From JBBEBE01 sp051746765 (GTDB lineage: Bacteria; Bacteroidota; Rhodothermia; Balneolales; Balneolaceae): a DNA stretch of 9,509 nt. The position numbers were made by a program, and so were the translations under genes. The stretch is from the NCBI GenBank assembly GCA_051746765.1, contig JBNJFK010000078.1, forward strand, positions 1-9,509. Direction: 5' to 3'. Below are positions 1-4,722 of this stretch, in pieces; the first letter of the stretch is position 1, and the number at the start of each line of letters is the position of its first letter. The notes under the pieces were generated by a model. That model worked only from the letters and a program-made list of their open reading frames with translations, was not told the DNA's origin and did no database searches.

Positions 1-1416
1 GGTTTCCCGGTGAATGGATCCGTCGGGTGCGATAATTCCGGAGATGCCGTTGTTGGCACTTCGGACGACCCACTGTCGCTGTTCTATGGCGCGCAGACAG
101 GCATAGGCGAAGTGCTGGCTGTGGCCGGAGGTGTCGCCCCACCACCCGTCGTTGGTGATGATGGTCAGAAATCCTGGGCCGGAGCCCGTAAATCGATTGA
201 CCCATCCCGGAAAGACAGAGTCGTAGCAAATCAGGGCGGGGGTCGTTGCGTTGCCGACAGGGAAGAGCGTCGGATCGGTCCCTTTCCCGTACCCGCTGAT
301 CGCACCCCAGGGGATCCAGTTACCGGCATCCAGTTTTCGGAAGGTTTCGGCATACGGGAGTCGTTCGACGATGGGGACCAGACGCCCCTTTTTGTAGATG
401 TCGGGGGTAGTGTGCCCGGGTGTATAGTAGAGAGCACTGTTGAAAACGTTGTACGGGGTGCCTTGGGAGGTCTGCCGGTGAATGGCGGGCAGATCGGTTG
501 TCTCCTCGTAATATTCGATGTAGCCGGAGCCGGTGATCAGCCGGCTGTTCCAGCTGCGCAGGGAGTCGGTGAGCAGTCGGTTGTACCGGTTCTCTGCAGG
601 CATGGAGCTGTCGATGGCGTTTTCCGGCCAGACGATCAATTCGGTATGCGGGGTTCGGGTAGCGATCGTGAGGTCCAGGAGCTCGCGAACCACCTCGTCT
701 GTGGAGTCGTACCCGCCATTGGGCAGGTAGGAGTCGTGGTTGGGCTGGATGACGGCAACCTCCATCGGTGGCCCTTCGTCAGGCACCCACTGCCAGGCGG
801 CGAGGGCGGAGAGGAGGGGGGAACTTGCGAGAAGGAGCAGTGCGACGGCAAGATCCCTTCGTTTTCGGGACCGCAGGGTTTGTTCAAGGAGCAGGGAGGA
901 AGAGACGACCCAGACAGAGAGGATCAGATAGCCGGTCCAGGAGATGTGCTGGGTAAGTAGCGGCAGATTGGCCCAACCGTTACCCAGGGTGAGCCAGGGC
1001 CATGCGAGATCCCACTGGTGGTGGAGGTATTCGTAGGAGGCCCAGAGTGCTCCGGCAAGGAGCGCCTGGATCAGGGGCGGGATCGGGAGGTGGAGGAGGC
1101 GACGGATGGCCCAGAGCGGCAGGAGCATGAGCAGGCCGTTGGCGAGGATGGCTGCGATTCCACCCGGAAGGGTCGCTATCATGAGCCAGTAGGTGGTTCC
1201 GAGGTTCCAGATCCAGAAAGCGGGCAGGGCCCGAACCAGGGCCGACCGGTCATCGGGCGCTTCCCGGATCAACCGGATGAGAAGGACAAACGCCGCAAAC
1301 TGGAGCACCGGAAGATCGAACGGTGGCCAGGAGAGTGTGAGCAGAATCCCGGCAACACCGGAGAGAAACCAGGGGGATTGCAACAAGGGAGTCAAATTGG
1401 CGTCGTGGCGGCTCAT
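1..1416 (-). CDS. lnt: Apolipoprotein N-acyltransferase (Lnt), 3' end cut by window edge
   Basis: Lnt moves an acyl chain from a phospholipid to the N-terminal cysteine of diacylated lipoproteins at the inner membrane, the last step of lipoprotein maturation. The visible 472 codons show several hydrophobic segments in about residues 14-210 (including PWLTLGNGWANLP at 140-152), then a nitrilase-fold domain from about residue 218 (MEVAVIQPN). The catalytic triad of the family is present: E265 in IVWPENA, K343 in YKKGRLVP and C397 in LICYDSVFP. The later NDGWWGDTSGHSQHF block is also typical. The family is usually 500-550 residues, so only the last part is missing. I chose the ATG at 1416 because a GGAG sits 3 nt upstream and the frame closes at a stop at 1461-1459; a TTG at 1434 has no such site. 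It begins 14 bp after the rsmI stop, so the two are probably co-transcribed. The residue after C397-Y398 is Asp rather than the Glu I recall from E. coli. Confidence 0.95.
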   Translation of the reverse strand, partial: MSRHDANLTPLLQSPWFLSGVAGILLTLSWPPFDLPVLQFAAFVLLIRLIREAPDDRSALVRALPAFWIWNLGTTYWLMIATLPGGIAAILANGLLMLLPLWAIRRLLHLPIPPLIQALLAGALWASYEYLHHQWDLAWPWLTLGNGWANLPLLTQHISWTGYLILSVWVVSSSLLLEQTLRSRKRRDLAVALLLLASSPLLSALAAWQWVPDEGPPMEVAVIQPNHDSYLPNGGYDSTDEVVRELLDLTIATRTPHTELIVWPENAIDSSMPAENRYNRLLTDSLRSWNSRLITGSGYIEYYEETTDLPAIHRQTSQGTPYNVFNSALYYTPGHTTPDIYKKGRLVPIVERLPYAETFRKLDAGNWIPWGAISGYGKGTDPTLFPVGNATTPALICYDSVFPGWVNRFTGSGPGFLTIITNDGWWGDTSGHSQHFAYACLRAIEQRQWVVRSANNGISGIIAPDGSIHRET

Positions 1417-1430
1417 GGTCTCCGTCGGTA

Positions 1431-2150
1431 TCAACGCGGTTGTGGGGATGGGTCGTTTTCACTCTCCTCTTCGGAGTATCCGGCTCCGGAAACGATCAGA
1501 ACGAGCTCTCCCTTGATGGAGGGCCGCTCCTTCCATGCGGCGTAAATCTCCCCGGCCGGGCCTCTATCGAACTCTTCGAACGCTTTGGTCATCTCTCTGG
1601 CGACAAAGAGGAGACGGTCGGGTCCCAGATGGGTTTCGATCTCTCCGAGGAGCTTCAGGATCCGATGGGGACTTTCGTAAAAAATGGTCGTGATCTCCCG
1701 GTCGACAAGCGACTGAATCCGCGTCTGCCGTCCTTTTTTGGGCGGAAGAAATCCTTCGAACAGGTAGCGGTCGCAGGGGAGACCGCTGGCGACAAGCGCG
1801 GTGGTGGCCGCATCGGCCCCCGGCAGCGGGATCACCGGAACACCGGCCTGTCGGGCCGCCCGAACCGCCAGAAATCCGGGATCGGAGATCCCCGGCATCC
1901 CGGCATCGGTGATCCAGGCGACGCTCTGACCCGCCCGGATCGATTCGATTAACTTCGGAACCGCCCGATGTTCGTTATGTTGGTGAATCGACTGCAACGG
2001 TTTCTGAATATCGTAGTGACGGAGCAGCTTGGAGGAGACCCGGGTGTCTTCGCAGACAATCCGGTCCACGGTCCGGAGCACCTCCAGGGAGCGGAGGGTG
2101 ATGTCGGCAAGATGTCCAATGGGAGTGGGTACCAGATAGAGTGTGGACAC
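1431..2150 (-). CDS. rsmI: 16S rRNA (cytidine-1402 2'-O)-methyltransferase RsmI
   Basis: RsmI uses S-adenosylmethionine to methylate the ribose 2'-OH of C1402 in 16S rRNA, at the decoding centre, in the cytosol. The 239-residue protein belongs to the tetrapyrrole-methylase-like fold. Its N-terminal LYLVPTPIGHLADIT (residues 4-18), CEDTR (33-37), TDAGMPGISDPG (81-92), LPGADAATTALVASGLP (109-125) and YESPHRI (158-164) are family signatures. The frame stays open far upstream, to 2942, but that part is antisense to the VOC gene and resembles nothing; the conserved protein begins at the GTG at 2150, which I take as start. The Shine-Dalgarno site is weak (only a GAG 3 nt upstream). The protein is shorter than E. 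coli RsmI (about 286 residues) and appears to lack its C-terminal extension. lnt follows after 14 bp. Confidence 0.94.
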   Translation of the reverse strand: MSTLYLVPTPIGHLADITLRSLEVLRTVDRIVCEDTRVSSKLLRHYDIQKPLQSIHQHNEHRAVPKLIESIRAGQSVAWITDAGMPGISDPGFLAVRAARQAGVPVIPLPGADAATTALVASGLPCDRYLFEGFLPPKKGRQTRIQSLVDREITTIFYESPHRILKLLGEIETHLGPDRLLFVAREMTKAFEEFDRGPAGEIYAAWKERPSIKGELVLIVSGAGYSEEESENDPSPQPR

Positions 2151-2192
2151 GTACTCGGGGTTTCGGGTTCCGGATCCGGCGTCAAAAGAGTT

Positions 2193-2200
2193 CAAAGATA
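2193..2200 (-). promoter_or_regulatory. Possible -10 box (TATCTTTG) for rsmI-lnt
   Basis: On the minus strand this reads TATCTTTG, a perfect match to the TAnnTTTG -10-type element known from Bacteroidota. It lies 42 bp upstream of the rsmI GTG, in the 105-bp gap between two divergent genes. I do not find a matching TTTG element at the expected distance upstream. The position and motif support it, but an 8-bp match alone is weak evidence. Confidence 0.3.
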
Positions 2201-2255
2201 AGATCAAAAACCCGTAGTTTCTTCCTGAATCTACCACAAACCGAACAGAGATCGA

Positions 2256-2645
2256 ATGAAACTGCCCGTACCCCTTTCCGGAATCAACCACATCACGATT
2301 CGTGTGAACGATATCGGACTCGCCCGTGATTTTTACGGACGCGTATTGGAACTTGAAGAGGTTCGTTCGATGGGGAAGAGCATGGTGGTCTATCGTATCG
2401 GACAGGAGGACACGTTGGTGATTGTCGAAGCGGAAACAAGTTACGACCCGAACTCCCGCGACTTTCGGGTCGATCATTTCGGATTCTATCTGGAGAGCAA
2501 CGAGCAGGTAGACGAGATGGCAGCCTATCTGCGCGAGCAGGAGGTAACGATTCTGAGCGGGCCGGCCAACCGGAAGAGAGGTCGCTTCCTTTTTGCATCC
2601 GATCCCGACGGGAATATGCTGGAGTTTTTCTTCGAAGAGCCGTAG
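2256..2645 (+). CDS. VOC-superfamily (glyoxalase/bleomycin-resistance fold) metalloprotein
   Basis: This is a single-domain 129-residue protein of the vicinal oxygen chelate superfamily, which includes glyoxalase I, extradiol dioxygenases and fosfomycin-resistance thiol transferases. Two beta-alpha-beta-beta-beta modules can be read. The first starts with INHITIRVNDIGLARDFYGRVLELEE (10-35), the second with VDHFGFYLES (72-81), and it ends in the classic DPDGNMLEFFFEE (116-128). Likely metal ligands are H12, H74 and E123; E58 in LVIVEAE aligns by eye with the fourth ligand of glyoxalase I (E56 in E. coli GloA). The substrate cannot be told from the sequence, so I give no gene symbol. The ATG at 2256 is preceded only by a weak purine-rich stretch (AGAGAT). 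It is divergent from rsmI and 185 bp upstream of grpE; whether it shares a transcript with grpE is unclear. Confidence 0.88.
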   Translation: MKLPVPLSGINHITIRVNDIGLARDFYGRVLELEEVRSMGKSMVVYRIGQEDTLVIVEAETSYDPNSRDFRVDHFGFYLESNEQVDEMAAYLREQEVTILSGPANRKRGRFLFASDPDGNMLEFFFEEP

Positions 2646-2697
2646 ACCCGGCCATCTGGCAGGGGCATTGGCGCTTTGTCGGAGATCGTCCGGTGGT

Positions 2698-2727
2698 CTG
2701 CGCAACTTTGTCAGGAGTTGCGTGCAG
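2698..2727. repeat. Inverted repeat upstream of grpE, candidate operator or RNA hairpin
   Basis: A perfect 7-bp inverted repeat, CGCAACT (2701-2707) and AGTTGCG (2716-2722), is separated by 8 bp. Skipping two bases (GT at 2722-2723), the arms extend to 10 pairs: CTGCGCAACT (2698-2707) against AGTTGC plus GCAG (2716-2721, 2724-2727). The spacer contains TTGTCA, the -35-like box of the candidate grpE promoter. It is not the CIRCE sequence. It could be a repressor site, or a hairpin at the end of the VOC transcript; the next T-run (2743-2748) is too far downstream for a normal intrinsic terminator. Confidence 0.45.
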
Positions 2728-2736
2728 AAGTATGCT
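2708..2736 (+). promoter_or_regulatory. Possible sigma-70-like promoter of grpE-dnaJ
   Basis: TTGTCA (2708-2713, 5 of 6 matches to TTGACA) and TATGCT (2731-2736, 4 of 6 to TATAAT) are spaced by exactly 17 bp. Transcription would start near 2743 and give a leader of about 90 nt before the grpE ATG. A second weak candidate, TGTCTTTG at 2775-2782, resembles the Bacteroidota-type TAnnTTTG box with one mismatch. If the organism is Bacteroidota-like the TTGACA/TATAAT consensus may not apply, which lowers confidence. Confidence 0.32.
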
Positions 2737-2830
2737 GGCATGTTTTTTGTACAGCTGGCGAACAGGCGAGCGACTGTCTTTGAGGCAGCGCTGAGTAAAC
2801 GTGAATGGAACGAGTGTTGAAGGAGTTTGG

Positions 2831-3409
2831 ATGAAGGATCAGAAGATGGATGAGTCCCGGGAACAAGAGCAGTCGGAAATAACGGTGGAGAATACGGAGT
2901 CTCCAGACGAGAACCCGGAGTCGGTCGTCGATACAGAATCACTGCTGAACGACCTGGAACGACTGGAGAAGGAGAATGCCGAACTCAAGGAGCTCTCCCT
3001 GCGCCGTATGGCCGAAATGGATAATATGCGGAAGCGGATGCGCAAGGAACGGTTGCAACAGATCGAGGAGGCGAAAGCGGACTCGATCGAGCATTTTCTT
3101 CCGGTCAATGACGACCTGCAGAGAACATTGAAGGCGATTGACGAGCTGGAACTGGACGAACGTACCCGGGATGTGGTCGATGGGGTCCGTCTGGTTGCAA
3201 ACAAGCTGGAGGAGGCTCTTCGCCGGTACGATGTGGTGCGCATTGACGAGACCGGGGTACCATTCGACGTGGATCTGCACGATGCATTGATGCGACGGCC
3301 GGCAGAAGAGACCGATGTGGAGCCGGATACGGTTTTGGAAGTGTTGGAAAGTGGCTATCGAATGGGGGACCGGACGATTCGGTTCGCCAAAGTGATTGTG
3401 AGCGAGTAG
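2831..3409 (+). CDS. grpE: Nucleotide exchange factor GrpE
   Basis: GrpE is a cytosolic dimer that releases ADP from DnaK and so drives the chaperone cycle with DnaJ. The 192-residue protein has an acidic, Glu/Ser/Asp-rich disordered N-terminus (1-37). A long helical, coiled-coil-prone region follows (about 38-110, with LERLEKENAELKELSLRRM). The compact beta domain ends in the family signature GYRMGDRTIRFAKVIVS (175-191); HDALMRRP (150-157) is also typical. I chose the ATG at 2831 because AAGGAG (2820-2825) lies 5 nt upstream. An in-frame GTG at 2801 would add ten residues but would place this strong site inside the gene. Length is normal for the family. dnaJ follows after about 90 bp, so the two probably form a heat-shock operon; dnaK and hrcA are not in this window. 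Confidence 0.96.
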   Translation: MKDQKMDESREQEQSEITVENTESPDENPESVVDTESLLNDLERLEKENAELKELSLRRMAEMDNMRKRMRKERLQQIEEAKADSIEHFLPVNDDLQRTLKAIDELELDERTRDVVDGVRLVANKLEEALRRYDVVRIDETGVPFDVDLHDALMRRPAEETDVEPDTVLEVLESGYRMGDRTIRFAKVIVSE

Positions 3410-3416
3410 TACCCGA

Positions 3417-3432
3417 CCGGACGAGTGTCCGG
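3417..3432 (+). repeat. GC-rich hairpin between grpE and dnaJ
   Basis: CCGGAC (3417-3422), a GAGT loop and GTCCGG (3427-3432) form a perfect 6-bp stem just after the grpE stop. No T-run follows, so it is not a normal intrinsic terminator. It could slow 3' exonucleases or mark an RNA processing site between the two genes. A second small inverted repeat, AGATC/GATCT with a 6-nt spacer, lies in the same gap. Confidence 0.4.
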
Positions 3433-3486
3433 CTGTGGGACTCTGTCGCCGGCCGGAGATCGATTCGGATCTGAATTGGAGTTTGA

Positions 3487-3555
3487 ATGAAGAGTGTACC
3501 GAATGTCGAAACGAGACTACTACGAGGTTCTCGGAATTTCCCGGGATGCCAGTGA
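3487..3555 (+). other. Possible upstream ORF (22 codons) overlapping the dnaJ start
   Basis: An ATG at 3487 stands 5 nt after GGAG (3478-3481), a better-placed ribosome binding site than that of dnaJ itself. It opens a 22-codon frame, +1 relative to dnaJ counted from the upstream ATG, ending in TGA at 3553-3555, about 50 nt inside dnaJ. The peptide has no recognisable similarity. It may control dnaJ translation, or may be accidental. Confidence 0.25.
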
Positions 3556-4669
3556 ATCGGATTTAAAGAAGGCGTATCGCAAACGGGCGATGAAGTACCA
3601 CCCCGACCGCAACAAGGGGGATGCCGATGCGGAGAAGAAGTTCAAAGAGGCCTCGGAGGCGTACGAGGTGCTCAGGGACCCACAGAAACGACAGCGTTAT
3701 GACCAGTTCGGTCACGCCGGATTGGGCGGTAATGGCGGTTTCGGAGGGGGAGCTGGCGGATTCGAGGATGTCAGTTTTGAAGATATCTTCAGCCGGTTCG
3801 GAGATATCTTCGGCGGGGATCCGTTTGGTACCGGCGGTCAAAGCCGGAGACGACGCGGAACCGGCCAGCCCGGGAGCGATATGAAACTGAAAGTCGCTCT
3901 CACACTGGAGGAGATCGCCTTCGGTGTAGAGAAGACCCTGAAAGTAAAGAAGCAGGTCGAATGCTCGTCGTGTGACGGGCGGGGAGCAGCTACCGAAGAG
4001 GATTTTGAAACGTGCTCTACCTGTAACGGGATGGGTGAGGTTCGGCAGGTCTCCCGAACCATGTTCGGACAGTTCGTCAACGTACAGGCGTGTCCTTCCT
4101 GCCAGGGAGAGGGTCGAATCATTCGTGAATCGTGTGAATCGTGCGGGGGTGATGGACGCGTCCGGGGAGAGGAGAGAATCAGCGTTCAGATCCCGGCCGG
4201 AGTGAGTGACGGCAACTATTTGACTCTTCGCGGAAAAGGCAATGCCGGAAAGCGGGGTGGAGAACCCGGAGATCTGATTGTCTTGATCGAAGAGGAAGAG
4301 CATCCCGATTTTCAGCGGGACGGCAATGACATCTATTACGATCTCCTGCTCAGTGTACCGGATGCCATCCTGGGAGCCGAGAAGAAGGTTCCAACATTGA
4401 AGGGGAGCGCCCGGATCCGTATCGAAGAGGGGACACAGCCGGGACGACTGCTTCGCATGAAAGAGCGCGGGATTCAGGGGCTGAACCAGACAGGGATCGG
4501 GGATCAGTATATCCGGATCAATGTCTACATTCCCGAAGAGCTCTCTGACGAAGAGCGGGAACATGTCAAGGCGCTCCGCGGCAGTGAAAAAGAGGGACAT
4601 TTCCACGTCTCCAATGCCGGTGACAGGGAGAAGGGATTCTTTTCGAGAATCAAAGATATCTTTCAGTAG
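3503..4669 (+). CDS. dnaJ: Chaperone DnaJ (Hsp40, type I with zinc domain)
   Basis: DnaJ binds unfolded clients and stimulates DnaK ATP hydrolysis. The 388-residue protein has all type I parts in order. The J domain (about 4-70) carries HPD at 33-35. A Gly/Phe-rich linker covers about 71-112. The zinc domain has four CxxCxGxG motifs (CSSCDGRG 154-161, CSTCNGMG 171-178, CPSCQGEG 197-204, CESCGGDG 211-218). The C-terminal client-binding and dimer part follows, with IPAGVSDG and GTQPGRLLRMKERG. All eight cysteines and the HPD are intact. I start at the ATG at 3503 (MSKRDYYEVLG), with a modest AAGAG 8 nt upstream; a GTG at 3494 is also in frame but would have the binding site too close. The tail GFFSRIKDIFQ resembles Bacteroidota homologues. 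It lies downstream of grpE and converges with the penicillin-binding protein gene. Confidence 0.97.
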   Translation: MSKRDYYEVLGISRDASESDLKKAYRKRAMKYHPDRNKGDADAEKKFKEASEAYEVLRDPQKRQRYDQFGHAGLGGNGGFGGGAGGFEDVSFEDIFSRFGDIFGGDPFGTGGQSRRRRGTGQPGSDMKLKVALTLEEIAFGVEKTLKVKKQVECSSCDGRGAATEEDFETCSTCNGMGEVRQVSRTMFGQFVNVQACPSCQGEGRIIRESCESCGGDGRVRGEERISVQIPAGVSDGNYLTLRGKGNAGKRGGEPGDLIVLIEEEEHPDFQRDGNDIYYDLLLSVPDAILGAEKKVPTLKGSARIRIEEGTQPGRLLRMKERGIQGLNQTGIGDQYIRINVYIPEELSDEEREHVKALRGSEKEGHFHVSNAGDREKGFFSRIKDIFQ

Positions 4670-4688
4670 ACGAGATGTCTTAAACCGT

Positions 4689-4722
4689 GAAGACCGTCTC
4701 TATTAGAAGACCGTCTCTATTA
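4689..4722. repeat. Perfect 17-bp tandem duplication across a stop codon
   Basis: The unit GAAGACCGTCTCTATTA occurs twice head to tail (4689-4705 and 4706-4722). The second copy contains the stop codon (TAA on the minus strand, 4722-4720) of the penicillin-binding protein gene; the first copy carries the same TAATAG double stop outside the gene. CCGTGAA flanks both ends (4685-4691 and 4723-4729), so a third, degraded unit may be present. It fills the convergent gap between dnaJ and the penicillin-binding protein gene. No canonical terminator is seen there, only a short GTCTT/AAGAC stem with an 8-nt loop (4677-4694). Confidence 0.85.

Noticed and set aside
10..960. 316-codon open frame on the plus strand
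   Set aside because: It is exactly antisense, codon on codon, to lnt, whose catalytic motifs are unmistakable. The translated product is Gly/Val/Asp-rich without any family motif; long antisense frames are expected in GC-rich genes.
2801..2830. GTG at 2801 as the grpE start
   Set aside because: It would bury the strong AAGGAG at 2820-2825 inside the coding region; the ATG at 2831 is ideally spaced from it.
2646..2830. CIRCE element (TTAGCACTC-N9-GAGTGCTAA) for HrcA control of grpE
   Set aside because: I looked for it upstream of grpE and between grpE and dnaJ and found no match; the inverted repeat there has a different sequence.
2151..2942. Upstream extension of the rsmI frame to a 503-residue protein
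   Set aside because: The extra 264 residues are antisense to the VOC gene and the start of grpE and look like no protein; RsmI homology starts at the GTG at 2150.
3563..4606. 347-codon minus-strand frame
   Set aside because: Fully antisense to dnaJ, which has every domain of the family intact.
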